A DNA stretch of 64,000 bases from Dactylorhiza incarnata (GCA_033032865.1 JAWHQI010000028.1:5971001-6035000), one strand, 5' to 3'. Numbered from the stretch's first letter, positions 1-10,904 are shown. A program made the numbers and translations. Notes: generated by a model from the letters alone, not told the origin.

Positions 1-1
1 G

Positions 2-1158
2 GTGAAAAAGAAAAAACTTGCCCGAATCTCTTCGGAAGAGAAGAGAGAAAAAGGTAAGAAAGACAAGAAGAAGAAGAGGAAGAAGAAGAGGAAGATCGCC
101 GGAGGAGATGTTGAAAGTGTGGAGAAGGAGATAAGAGACGAAAAACTTCTTAAAGAAGTTGGGGTCGCGACATCTAGTGAGCATACTGATGTTTTCACGT
201 ATTTAAACTCAGAACCGGACTTAGGAGTGGCAGACCGCGCGACAGCTCTTGAAGCCATCCGAACTGGTAGGGCCAGGATGGTTGTGAGACCGCCAGATTC
301 TCTTCCCAAACTTGCTTTCCGACCTACATCTCCTAATAAGCGGCCTGAGATCGTTATTATTGAACTAGATGATATACTTGTTAGTAATGCTGAGTTAAAA
401 AGGAGAAGAAAAGAGGGTGAGCGGTCACAAAAAAGAGAACTAGAAAAACTCGATCTAGAACGCTTAAGGAGATCTGACCGCCTTTTGTTGACCGCCGATA
501 CTGCGGTCTCAAAGGATGTTGATAAAACTTTTCCAAACTGCGGTCTTGTTTCTTTTTCAAGTATTTTTCACGCAATCTTTCCCTTTCTCTTCTGTGATCA
601 TTTCTAGCTATTTGATTATTTCTTCTGACCGCAGATGATGGTATCCGTTCGGCTCCTGAAGAAGGAGAAATTTCGCAGATCAAAACGATTCCCCCAGAGT
701 TTGCTAAGCTTCTCAGACCTATGCTTGACGACATGAAGACCATGCGAGATCGCGAGCGAGCTCTCGAGGATCATCTTCGGGTTCAGACCGCCAGTTTTGA
801 AGAACAGTTGCGCATGAAAGAGAAGCAGGTTCGGAAGGAATTCGAACTGAAGCTCCGGAAATCAGAAAAGGAGGTTGAATATTATAGAGGGAAGGCCTCC
901 GCACTTACTGCTGAGATCGCTACCCTAAGGGGCGGTCATTCTCACATGATGATGCCGGGCCCAGCCAGCGGTCTCCCTGATCGAAGATCGTCTTCTGAGA
1001 TAATGGTTATCCCGGTGGAACAGGTTGACCGCGAGGTGTCCAAGATTCATAGAGCTGCCATGGCCGCAAACCTCAGTTTGGCATCTGCTTTAGCTTCAGT
1101 GAACAAGATGCAAGATGTTGCTGCTTACATAGGAAGGAAGAGAGAGCAAAGGAAATAG
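2..1158 (+). CDS. Antisense gene A of the Tat element (5' end outside window), two exons
   Basis: The reading frame is open from the first bases of the window. A lysine-rich, acidic first segment runs to 542. A probable intron of 92 bases with GT at 543 and AG at 633-634 follows; it is T-rich and contains stops in the first frame. Joining 542 to 635 restores a frame that runs to the stop at 1158. The second exon is strongly coiled-coil (heptad-like E/K/L stretch about 720-920), followed by an Ala/Leu-rich helix and a basic end. Extra ORFs antisense to gag-pol are known in Tat elements, but their function is not. I do not recognise a catalytic domain. The 5' end is missing, so total length is unknown. 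The splice prediction rests on frame and consensus only. Confidence 0.55.
543..634 (+). other. Predicted intron of antisense gene A
   Basis: The GT-AG interval is 92 bases long, is T-rich in its 3' half and ends in a pyrimidine stretch plus CAG. Its removal joins two open frames in phase 1, making a GAT codon across the junction. Without removal the upstream frame stops at 607. Confidence 0.5.
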
Positions 1159-1464
1159 GATCGCACTTTTCTTTCTGCTTTCTGCGATCTTGAAGAACAA
1201 TATTGTTTATGGTCTGTAATAATATTGACACCTATGATACTCTGTTTTTTCTTTTTATGATATATGACATGCGATCTATTTAATCTGTGAATGTGATCTC
1301 CTTTATTAGGTTATACTTGTGAAAATTATGATTATTGCGGTCTCTAATTGAAGAGACCGCTCAACGTGTTCGCTTTTCTTCTAATCCATGTTTTTTCAGC
1401 GATCTGGATTATTTGCCAATCGGTCTCGAGAAATGTAATCATTACTAAAATGTCTCCGAATTTC
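1159..1464. other. Intergenic spacer between antisense genes
   Basis: This AT-rich stretch has no open frame of note. It contains several GCGATCT and GCGGTCTC words like those that fill the rest of the element, and leads into the TATA box of the next antisense gene. A polyadenylation region for gene A would fall here, but I see no decisive signal. Confidence 0.4.
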
Positions 1465-1472
1465 TATAAATA
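1465..1472 (+). promoter_or_regulatory. TATA box of antisense gene B
   Basis: A perfect TATAAATA lies on the plus strand about 80 bases upstream of the first open codons of gene B. It points away from the gag-pol transcript, so it is a candidate for an independent antisense promoter. There is no other TATAAATA close by on this strand. Confidence 0.55.
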
Positions 1473-1546
1473 GTTGACCTTCCAGGTCATTGCTTTATGC
1501 TTCTTGAATTCTTCCAGATCGTCAGAATTACCGATCATCAAAAATT

Positions 1547-3265
1547 GTGTCCGCACGCTCCAAAGTTTATGCGGTTTTCCTGGACGCCGATCACAAAATC
1601 AGTCAGCTTTCTGAGGAGGAATACTCTTCTTTTATTGAAAAATATAAGATTGATGACAAGATCTTGGTGAGACCGCCATTCGAGGATGAAGGGCAAAATT
1701 CTGAAGATGAGAACAGGTTTATCATTCCTGTCGATCACTTCGAGCATGGCCTTCAAATCCCCATTCCTTGGGAGATCTTAGAAGTGATGGACTATTATGG
1801 GTTCGTGTTTGCTCAGCTCCCCCCGAATTCAATCGGTCTGATGAATGTTTTCGTCAACTACTTGAGATCGGTAAAGATAAAGTTCACTATGACGATCTTC
1901 CGAGGGACTTTTTCTGCTAAAGTATTAAAAGAGGGTCAGACGAAAGAAGAATTCAAAGGGTTGATGTACTTTTCCTGCAATGGTATCAAAGTTCTAAATC
2001 TCCCCAACAAGGTTCCTCTCTGGACTGAGAGGTATCTGGTTTTCGAGGGCGATCTCGGCGGTCTCGCCAGCCGACCTTCACCTCGAGCAGAATGAATATT
2101 CAGAAAAGAGAAGTCAATCTCAGAAGAGGAGCTAGCGATCTTGACGTGGCTGGCGGGCAAGCGCTTCGATCTTATTCATTACCTGGTGATATGGCCCGAG
2201 ATCGCTGAGGTTTCGCCAGAGGAAGTAATAACTCTCGCGATCTCCTTTAGCTTTAGTAAACTTTATTTTACCTTACTAACTGTTTCTTTTGCGGCTTCTT
2301 TTGCGATCCCAGAAGTCGATCCTGTGACTCCAAGGGGAGAGGTCCTTACTCAAAGAGAAAAACGGCTTCGACAGGACCGCCAGAGAAAGGAAAAGGAGAT
2401 CGCTGAAGAGGGAGATCTTGAGGGAGAGCCCTTTCCTCTGATGGGCTTTGGAAAGAAGTTAAAGGATACCAAGGGGAGACCGCTCCTTAAATGGAGTGAG
2501 ACCGGGAACTCTGTGAAGGTGTCCACCGATCTCCCTTTCTTTGGAGGGAGGTTATCGAACCATGCGTCTGCGGTCACCGCTGCTCTTTACGGGAAGAAGA
2601 ATGCTACCGAGGCGTTAAGTCATGAGACCGATTGTCTCCCTGATATATGCGCGCAAGCGGCTGTCCGAAGCACAATTCTTAATCACCACATGGGGCGGTC
2701 TCTTCGAGCATCATTAAAACATGCTGAACGTCTGCAAGATCGATTTGATGTAAATATTAAAAATGCGATCTCAAATTTTTTTCTTTACCTTGACCGCGCG
2801 GTTTGAGCCATTTTCTTTTTACAGGATTACAAGAAAACCGCTTATGACATTCATAATCCAGACTACCTCAAGTCTCTGAAGACTCATGTGAGAGATGCGT
2901 CAAATAAGACGATCGATGTCCTTCGTGAAAAAGGCGGTCTTACTGCTGATTTCCTGGATACATCATTTGCCGATCTCTTTCCTGATGTCGCAGAGATGAT
3001 CGAGAACGAAGAAGCGAAGAAGAGAGGTAAGAAGTCCGAGACCGCAGAGACCGCTGAAGACGAATCCGTTGAGATCGTTGAAGATAAAATTGATAGCGAT
3101 CACGCTTCCCTTAGTGGAAGTTTGTTCCAAGGCGAAGAAACGAGCTCAGCAGCGATCTCTGATTCGGGGTCGAAGGAGTCAGACAGTGAAGATGAGTCTT
3201 TTGAGAGATCGACTTCCTCTTCGACACAGGAGCGATCTCCCAAGAAAAAGAAGCGGAAGAACTAG
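1547..3265 (+). pseudogene. Antisense gene B: Transposase_28-like (putative gypsy-type transposon) domain protein
   Basis: The N-terminal part contains a segment around 1745-1860 (IPWEILEVMDYYGF, AQLPPNS) that matches the pattern of the plant 'putative gypsy type transposon' domain (Pfam PF04195). The frame continues past a stop codon at 2093-2095 with recognisable sequence (SEEELAILTW). It then runs through a basic Lys/Glu-rich region and ends in an acidic, Ser-rich tail with a basic KKKKRKN terminus, like a nuclear protein. An intron at 2750-2824 keeps the frame. The T-rich, hydrophobic stretch 2225-2312 also looks like an intron, but its best GT and AG do not keep the frame. No ATG lies between the upstream stop at 1505 and 1547, so the true start is unresolved or lost. 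The gene is probably inactive in this copy. Confidence 0.6.
2750..2824 (+). other. Predicted intron of antisense gene B
   Basis: The 75-base GT-AG interval ends in a pyrimidine run plus ACAG. Both flanking exons are in the same frame and join on a codon boundary (phase 0). Read through, the frame stops at 2806, before the acidic tail that the next exon encodes. Confidence 0.6.
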
Positions 3266-4744
3266 ATTTCTTTTTGTTAGATAATTATGTAATTGCCGGT
3301 GAGAGACCGCGCCATATATTGTAACTCTTCAGGAATGAATTGATAATTATTTTCTATATGAGTGAATCATTTTCTTATTTATATTATTTTTGCTGCAATG
3401 TATAGTAAATCGATCACGACTAATCATCATATGCGATCATACACCTGAGAAATAGGACCTGCATTCGATCCCAATGCTTTAGGCTTCGTCGGTCTCTGAT
3501 AATCCTGCTTAAGTTATTACTTGATATGCGTATCAAGCCAGCGATCACAATATATTCAGATCGCCATTTGAATAAATCTCCTGCGTCCGACGAACTGGAG
3601 GATAATATATGTTCGACGAAATCCTTTCCGGCTTGTTGAGGAGAGAATAATAGACCTTGGCGATCATAAGTCAGCGATCTCAACATCTTCAGGTCTCCAT
3701 GCGGCAAGGACTCAATTTTTCGAACTATCATTTGGTGTGAAACAAGAAATTTTTATGAATACTCCCCATATAACTGAGCTATAAGAGGCAATACCGAGCT
3801 TGCGATCTGTCGATCACGTTCAATCCAGATCGTTCACATCCTTTCTCTAAAAAACCATCTCGACGATCACTTCTATCCAAGTTCTGGAGAGGATCAAGCC
3901 AGCGATCTCAACATACTTGAGATCGGTGAAAAGAATACCACTGAAGAAAAGGAGAACACAACCGGCAATCTCAAACAAAGTTCTGGAGGAAATCAAGCCG
4001 GCGACCTCAAATAACTCAGATTTCTTTTTCATGAGGGAGAGAATAGAAGTCTGCGGTCTCAAGAAATTCTGACCGCCCGATCTCTAGGGCAGGTGCGATC
4101 ATGCCTCTAGGGCTACACCAGCATTGCTTTCCTCAAGAGAAAGAGTTCAAAAAATGATCTCAAGGGCAGGTGCGGTCATGCCTCGAGGGCTACACCGGCA
4201 TTGCTTTCCTCAAGAGATCACTTAAATCTGTTTTAAACTTGCCACTTTTGCTAACCATGCTCCAATGAGTATTCGAAAGTTACAGAACAAAAATGATTCA
4301 TAGGGCAGGTGCGGTTATGTCGCGGAGGCTATACCAACATTGCTTTCCCTAGAAGATCACTCAGTCTATAACAGTGTCCTAAAAAGCATGACAGAGCTGA
4401 ACATTCACCTGAACTCCCTTGATCTAGAGGTGTGTCAGATGTCAGCAAGGACCCGGCATCCTAAACGTCCACCGCACGAGCTTGGCGAGCTACTGCTACA
4501 CAGATGTGAAATCTCCCCAACATCTGTGGTCCTGGCAGATTTACATCTCATGCTTCAAGTCGAGGGGGAAAGAAGTAGGATCCGTCGATGTCTCTTTTGG
4601 CAGGATTCTAGCTTTTAATATCAATTTGTTTTTTGATAACTTCCCTTGTCATTTATATACCAAAAAAGGGTTAGAATCATATCATTATAATGTTCAAGAA
4701 GAGAAAAGATAAGAAAAAGGAAGAAGAAAAATCCATAAGCATTT
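3266..4744. other. Non-coding spacer between antisense genes and integrase
   Basis: No convincing coding sequence is present on either strand. The stretch is full of GCGATC/GCGGTC words and short degenerate repeats: phrases built on 'ATCAAGCCAGCGATC' near 3533, 3893 and 3973, and a clearer 55-base repeat from 4086. It is the convergent region between the antisense genes and the 3' end of pol. Confidence 0.5.
4086..4361. repeat. Three degenerate copies of a 55-60 base repeat
   Basis: Copies start at 4086, 4163 and 4302. Each reads AGGGCAGGTGCG(A/G)T, then a TAGGGCTACACC-like core, then CATTGCTTTCCTCAAGAGA. Copies 1 and 2 are close to each other; copy 3 is more diverged and further away, so this is a decayed array. 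Confidence 0.7.
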
Positions 4745-5899
4745 TTAAGAGAAAAAATGCTTAAGGTCATCACCGCTCCAGGTGTGAGGCAACTCCTCTC
4801 CTTCATAAGTCTGGAGACGGTAAGCACCATTTTTGAGTACTTCTTTCACTATGAATGGTCCTGCCCAATTTGGGTTAAACTTCCTTACCGAACCAGATCT
4901 TGCTGCTATATCCACCTTTTTTAGGACCAGATCTCTGATTGTGAATTCTTTGATTCTGACGTTTTTATCGAAGAGTCTCGCTATCCTTCTCTTAACTTCT
5001 TCCTGCCTAATCGTCGCCGTATCTCTCAGCTCTTCAATGAGATCAAGGTTACACCTTAGATCTTCATCATTTCCTTCCATCCAATCATCCTGGTTTTGTT
5101 GAGCCAAAAACACCCTTGGACTTTTCACCTCAAACTCGACAGGGATAAGAGCTTCTGAACCGTGTGACAACTTAAAAGGAGTTTCTCCCGTAGCTGAGGT
5201 GGGAGTCGTTCTCAAGGCCCATAGTACTGATGGTAACTGTTCCGCCCAATTTCCCCAAAGATTTTCTACCTTTTTCTTCAAGGGATTTATTATGAGCTTA
5301 TTGGCAGCTTCTACTTGCCCATTACTTCTAGGATGATGCACAGAAGCAAAACGTAATTCAGTGCCGATCTGTCCACAGAAACTTATGAGCTGAGGATTGT
5401 TGAATTGAGAACCATTATCCGTGATAATTGCCATCGGGATCCCATGCCTGCAGACAATTTCTCCCCAGATAAAATTTTTCACAACTTGAGTAGTAATTTT
5501 AGCCAATGCTCTTGCCTCAATCCACTTGCTGAAGTAGTCAATCATGACTATAATATATCGGCATTGCCCACTTGCCATAGGAAAAGGCCCAACCAGATCC
5601 ATTCCCCATACTGCAAACGGCCATGGGGTTGCTATAGATTTAAGCTGTTGGGCAGGTTGATTCTGAAGAGGAGCAAACTTTTGGCACTGGACACATTTCT
5701 TCGCAAATTTCTCTGCATCCTTCCTCATTTGAGGCCAGAAATATCCTTGTCTTAGGATTCTTTTCTCCAATGTACGAGCTCCAGAGTGGCTTCCACATTC
5801 TCCTGAATGAACTTCCTGAAGAACAACCGGGACATCTTCTTCCGAGACATCGAGCCAAAGGTGACAAAAAAGTCTTTCGGTAAAGGATTCCTGCAACAA
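4745..5899 (-). pseudogene. Tat element integrase
   Basis: The frame holds a complete Ty3-type integrase of about 360 residues. The zinc-binding part has H31, H38, C69 and C72 (frame numbering). The catalytic core has D101 (WGMDLVGPF), D161 (TDNGSQF) and E197 (SNGQVEAAN). The C-terminal part (NWAGPFIVKEV, GAYRL) is the usual DNA-binding region and there is no chromodomain. The enzyme joins the element's cDNA ends to target DNA. The frame is continuous and ends in a proper stop, but it is separated from the upstream RNase H frame by frame changes near 5840-5860, so it can no longer be made as part of a polyprotein. Confidence 0.9.
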
Positions 5900-6838
5900 G
5901 ATAATAATGAGCTGCTTTTAGTCTAAATCTCTTTCTGTCTTTTACCGTGGAGTGGAGCTTTCCGGTCGAAAGATATAGGATGAATGGATCCATCCAAGAT
6001 GGACGTTGATCTATCTCCATAACTTCTCCTTCCTCGATTGCAGGACGGAAAAGCTCTGAGGAGGTTCCTACCGAAAGAAGACCAAATTTCGCCAGCTCAC
6101 CCGCTTCCGTGTTCTCTTCTCTTGGAATATGTTTGATAGAGAAACTTTTGAACTTTCCGATCTCTCCTTTCACCAAGGCTAGATATTGCTTCAGAGTTTG
6201 ATCCCTGGTTTCAAAGGTTTCGTTAACCTGAGATGCCATCACTAGAGAATCCGTTTTAACTTGAACATCCTCGATTCCCAATTCCCTAGCGAATCGAAGA
6301 CCGGCTAGCAAAGCCTCGTATTCTGCTTGATTATTAGTTGTTGAGAAATAGAACTTCAAAGCCTGGTCCAATCTGATCCCATTTGGATTGATCAAAACCA
6401 CTCCAGCCCCAGATGAACTCCTGCCTGAAGCACCATCAACAAATATTGTCCAAGCTAGAGGCGTTCCGACTTCCTTCTTTAATGAAAACTCACTTGCATC
6501 AACCATGAAATCTGCTAAAACTTGAGCTTTGATTGCCACCCTTGGAACATAGGAGATATCAAACTCACTGAGCTCTATCGCCCACTTAGCCAACCTTCCT
6601 GAATGCTCTGGCTTCTCTAAGATATTCTTTAATGGAAGATGAGTGACCACTTGAATCGAATGAGCTTGAAAGTAGGGCCTTAATCTCCTAGCTGAAGTTA
6701 CAAGCATTAGGGCCAGCTTTTCAAGAATCGGGTAACATGTCTCTGCATCTTTCAGAATTTTTCTCACATAATAAACTGGAAATTGTTTCTTCTTCTCTTC
6801 TCGCACCAAAACTGAACTTACAGCATCAGTACCAACTC
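5850..6838 (-). pseudogene. Tat element RNase H region (first RNase H plus extra RNase H)
   Basis: The first hundred residues are the end of the ordinary RT-linked RNase H (YPILEKLALMLVTSARRLRPYF and onwards). After a short linker comes a second, complete RNase H with D125 (FVDGASG), E163 (NNQAEYEALLAG) and D187 (KTDSLVMASQ). A second RNase H domain of this sort is a known feature of Tat elements. The frame differs from RT upstream (break between 6839 and 6810) and from integrase downstream, so at least two indels separate it from its neighbours. Confidence 0.85.
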
Positions 6839-7630
6839 CTAAATAGAGAAAAGATCTTCGCCCTCCCTTGGGCTTTGGAGCAAAGGGGTTGATGTCAATT
6901 GCTTATTAAGCTCATTAAAAGCATCATCACACTCTTTTGTCCACTCAAACTTAGCCCCTCCGCAGAGGGTCTTGAAGAAAGGATCACTTTTATCTCCGGA
7001 TGGAGAGATAAAGCGACTCAGACCTGCCATCCTTCCTCCTAGCTGTTGAACTTCCTTAGGAGACCTGGGGGGTGGCATTTCAAGAATAGCCTTTACTTTG
7101 CCAGGGTTGGGCTCTAATCCTTCTGGAGTAAGGAGATGACCAAGAAATTTTCCTTTACCTGCCCCGAAAACACACTTCAACGGGTTCAACCTCATATTAA
7201 AAGTTCGGAGAGTTGCAAAAGTTTCTGAGAGGTCACTAAGATGAGAAGAGAATGATTTGCTTTTTATTAGAAGGTCATCATCGTAAACTTCTAGATTTCT
7301 TCCCTTTTGATCTTTAAAAACTGTATCCATCATTTTTTGATAAGTTGCTCCAGCATTTTTTAGCCTGAAAGGCATTACGAGATAATAGAAGCAACCGTCA
7401 TTTGTGATAAACGAAGTATGAGGTATATCGGGTTTATGCATTCTGATTTGATGATAGCCTGAAAATGCATCTAAGAAACTCATGAAAGAATAGCCTACCG
7501 CAGAATCTACTAAAGAATCTATCTGAGGCAAGGGGTAGCAATCTTTAGGGCAAGCTTTATTGGGTTTGGTGAAATCGACACACATCCTCCATTTTCCCCA
7601 AGACTTCTTGACCATTACAACATTTGATAC
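6839..7630 (-). pseudogene. Tat element reverse transcriptase
   Basis: RT motifs are in order: WRMCVDFTKPNKACPKD, SFLDAFSGYHQI with the first catalytic Asp, the palm segment FYYLVMPFRLKNAGATYQ, and FLGHLLTPEGLEPNPGK. The active-site box, normally Y-V-D-D in Ty3 elements, reads Y-D-D-D (residues 111-114 of the frame), so a hydrophobic residue next to the catalytic pair has become Asp. The frame is cut off from the protease part by an in-frame TGA at 7631-7633 and ends early at 6839. The gene is clearly defective. Confidence 0.85.
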
Positions 7631-8641
7631 TCATTCAGGGTATTGAACTTCTTGAACAAACTTAGCCTTCAGCAGTTTTTCCACTTCTTCTCGGATGGGC
7701 TGGGCAAGAGTCGTTGCAACAGCTCTCTTTTTCTGCTTGATAGGGATGAAGTTGGGATCAATATTGAGATGGTGGCAAGCAACATCTGGATGAACTCCTG
7801 GCATGTCATCCGCTGACCAGGCGAAGACATCCAGATTCTTCAGAAGGCAAGAGATCAGGCTACTCTTGTCAGCTTCAGACAATTCAGCGTTAATAGAGAG
7901 GCACTTGCTCTCATCTCCCTTGCCGACGGGAACGGCTTGAGTCGCTTGGGCATGTTCCAAACGAACTCCATCTTTTGTATCTTCTTCATCAGCCTTTTCA
8001 GCAATTTTGATCGGTTCGGGAATTTGGGTTGAGATAGCCATCGCAGCTTCCTGGGGAGAAGAAGACATGATCATATTGACAGTTTTTACGTAGCACTCCC
8101 TGGCCTTCCTCAGGTCACTCCTGATCTGATGTTGCTTGCCATTTAGGGCAAATTTTACTGCTTGGTGGTATGTCGAGACCACCGTCTGATATCCGTTCAA
8201 AATTGGTCTCCCAAAGATTGCGTTGTAGCTGCTAGGAGCATCAACGACTATAATTTTGACAAGCCTTACTATTCCTCCCAAAATTACAAAGAGAGTGACG
8301 AGTCCCTCTACCTCCTTCTTTTCCCCTGAAAAACCATAAAGAGGCCCTTCAGTAGAGAGAAGAGGCTTACCTGTCTTCAAAGCATCGAAGGCCGGCTTGA
8401 AGAGCACGTTCACCGAGCTCCCAGTATCAATAAGAATTTTCTCTACCGTGTAATTTTCTATTACTGCTTTTATGACGACCGCGTCGTCAAAAGGATTTGA
8501 GGTTGAAGAAAGATCTTCCTCCCTAAAGGTGACTATTCCTCCAACCGGGGTTGAGGAAGCAGTAGCAACCTCCGAACGGCAGACCCTTTTCAGGCTGGCC
8601 TTCCTGGAAGACTCTGGTCCTGCTCCACCGTGAATACAGAA
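7631..8641 (-). pseudogene. Tat element aspartic protease and RT N-terminal linker
   Basis: The frame carries a retropepsin signature, ILIDTGSSVNVLF, followed by a FGRPILN segment of the protease fold. A long acidic linker and the start of the RT domain (LDVFAWSADDMPG, PIKQKKR) come next. The frame overlaps the end of gag in another frame near 8641-8660, and the DTGS catalytic box lies just upstream of 8413. It ends at an in-frame TGA at 7631 exactly where RT continues in the same frame, so this is a nonsense mutation and not a domain boundary. Confidence 0.8.
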
Positions 8642-8649
8642 AAGGTTGC

Positions 8650-10377
8650 CTAGAGCACCCTCATCATTAGCATCCTCGCATTCACCGGGGAAACCGATGT
8701 TGCCAGATGGCCAACATCATCGACCTCCTCGCACTCCCAGCGGATCTCTGCTACTTCCTTGGCCTTGGAAGTTGAAGCTTTGGAGGGATCATTCTTTTGA
8801 AGAAGATCCTGAAGCTTTCCCTCTTTTAGGAGCTTCTCCACTACCACTCGGAGGGCTCTGCAATTTTCTGTCAGATGACCTCTTTCCCTGTGATATTCAC
8901 AGTAAAGAGTCGGATTACGGAAATTTGGGTCAAAACTAAGGGGAGCCGGCCTTTTGAAAAAAGGCTGCTTCTGCAGGACTTGAACTACTTCTTTCATAGA
9001 GACACCAAGGTCTATAAAAGACTCTTGGGAATCATTATAGGATGGCTGGAAAGTCAGGAGAGGGGGCTGAACATATTGAATCTGATGAACAGGAGTGGCT
9101 TGCGGAGTTGGAGCCACAGGGGTTGGAATCAGAGGTCCTCTGGGCTGGAATTGCTGGTTCCCCTGATTGAAACGATTGTTACGGAAATTCCTTCCCCTTT
9201 TCGGAGCGGGAGGAGGACACTCTTGATGAGACTTTGAGGAAGACGGGGCGGGATAGAATCCTGCAGAGCCTTTCTGACTGGCCCTATTGGTCAGATTGGT
9301 TACATAGGTGGGGTTGTTGATCTCCCCCTCTATATAACGATTGGCAATGCTAATCAACTCCTGATAAGAGTCGGGCTCTTTAGTGGTAACCTTGAACTTG
9401 AGAGGGCCTTCCTGCAGGCCACTAATCAAGGCTGCCATATAAAGAGCAGGATCCATATCTCTGATCCCTAAGATCTCTCTCTGGAATCGGTCGACAAAAT
9501 GAGCGGCAGTCTCATTTTCACCTTGCTTGATTTTGAAAAGGGTCGCAGGACCACTCTTCCTCTTCTTGGCGGTTGCAAACCTCAAGAGGAGCTCATTCCT
9601 TAGAACGTCAAAGCTCGGGATGGATTGGAAGGGCAGCTTGTAGAACCACTCCCTAGCAGATCCATCAAAAGAAGTTATCAACAACTTACATCTCACCCCA
9701 TCTGAGATGGTTCAGAGGGCAACGGCAGATTCAAAAGCTTGGAGGTGGGACATGGGATCACTCTCTCCCAAAAACACAGGGAGACGAGGTTCCCTGAAGC
9801 CGTTTGGAATAGGTTCTCGACGAATTTCATCAGTAAAAGGGGAGGGTTCCCCCATTCCAGAGACACCTGGGGGAGCAAGGAAAGGAGCAGGAGGGGCTGG
9901 AGGATAGGCAAAATCCTCTTCAAAGTTCAAAGCTTGGGCTGGAGGCCCCTGAGCGGCTGCTCTAAAAGAATTATGACGGGCAGCGAACTCCTCATGATGA
10001 GATCGCTGAGGAGCTACAGGCTGAAAATTAGAGCGATCGCGAGGCTGACCGCTTGCCGTGCGGTCAGGGGTAGCGACCTGGCTAGGAGGAGGAAAGATCT
10101 TTTGGGAGATCACGGCCAAAACCTGTTTCATGGCCTCAATCTGCTTGGCGGACTCAAGCTGAGTCCGGACAACCTCTTGACGCTCGCGAGCGGCCTCCTG
10201 CTGAGTCCGCGCGATCTCTTGCTGAGCAGAGGCGACCTCGTGCCGAGCTCGAGCGGCCTCTCTGAGAGCCTGCTCGACGCGAAGCTCAAAACGGCGCTCA
10301 AGGGATTGCAAGGAATCGTGATCGATTTGGGGGTGATCGCTGGAAGACCGAGCTGGGCGGCCTCTACGCTCAGGCAT
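8650..10377 (-). pseudogene. Tat element gag
   Basis: The most likely start is the ATG at 10377 (MPERRGRPARSS). A long Ala/Arg/Glu/Gln coiled coil follows, then the conserved capsid-type region (GSAREWFYKLP, ELLLRFA, HFVDRFQ). After a Pro/Gln-rich stretch comes the zinc knuckle YCEYHRERGHLTENC near the C-terminus. The frame is interrupted by a single TGA at 9712-9714, with the same frame continuing on both sides, so a point mutation separates the coiled coil from the capsid-type domain. The protein would package the element RNA. Confidence 0.85.
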
Positions 10378-10479
10378 CTTGAAAGTCAGAAAATTCACCT
10401 GGACACTCCGAATCTGAAGGTCGCGTGTTCGTTCTGTTGGCACCAAAAATGGTACCTCCAAAATTCACACTAGAGGGAT

Positions 10480-10904
10480 GGGAGGAAACTGCGGAGTGCA
10501 GGTTACTGAAGACAAAAGATGCTGAGAAGCAGGAAAAACGATCACAGAAAATCGAGACCGCATGCACAGGTTGTAAGCTGGAGGATCGAGGCAAAAAGTC
10601 CCTTTTCTGGTACCCCTACCCCTCTATTTATAGACGAGGGGGCTGCCCAAACGGGCAGATCTGAAAACTACGGGCTGCCCGGGGTACAGGAGAGCCGGGG
10701 CAGGAAAAAGGGGTGCAAATAACCAAAATAGAGCAAAAGGACCAGACCGCGCGGTCTGGCGATCTGACGAGCTTCTGACCGCCTGGGACTTAAAGGATTC
10801 GACTGAGACCTTTGCTGGCGGTCTGGGCGGTCTCCCAAACTGGAGATCGCGGAGACCGATACTTTTGACCCGTCGGAAGAGGTCGCGGGCTTTCCGGGCA
10901 AACA
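10480..10904 (-). repeat. 5' LTR of the Tat element (inner edge approximate)
   Basis: The outer end is TGTTTGCCCGG at 10904. The same start and U3 words (CTCTCCTGTA, CGGGCAGCCCGTA) recur in a plus-strand fragment at 42442-42720, which supports the boundary. The LTR contains a TATA box and many GCGGTC/GCGATC words. The inner end is uncertain: the sequence TTGGTGCCAACA near 10437 could lie in or next to the primer site, but I cannot match it to a tRNA with confidence. Confidence 0.6.
10625..10632 (-). promoter_or_regulatory. TATA box of the Tat element LTR
   Basis: TATAAATA on the minus strand lies about 250 bases upstream of the gag start and 270 bases inside the LTR. This is the expected position of the U3 core promoter. 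Confidence 0.7.

Larger units (their letters stand above)
1..10904 (-). mobile_element. Tat-type Ty3/gypsy LTR retrotransposon, 3' LTR outside window
   Basis: On the minus strand the order is LTR with TATA box, gag, protease, reverse transcriptase, two RNase H segments, integrase, non-coding spacer, and then genes on the opposite strand. A gag knuckle of the C-x2-H-x4-H-x4-C form, a second RNase H domain and antisense ORFs between pol and the 3' LTR are known traits of the Tat branch (Retand, Grande and RIRE2 relatives). The right end at 10904 is set by the start TGTTTGCCCGG, which is shared with a second Tat LTR fragment at 42442 (TGTTTACCCGA). The left part runs off the window, so the target duplication cannot be checked. 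Gag and pol are broken in several places, so this copy cannot make its own enzymes. Confidence 0.85.

Noticed and set aside
10425..10450. Primer site for the Tat element at TTGGTGCCAACA
   Set aside because: I cannot match it to the 3' end of a specific tRNA and no LTR end lies right beside it. Left as unproven.
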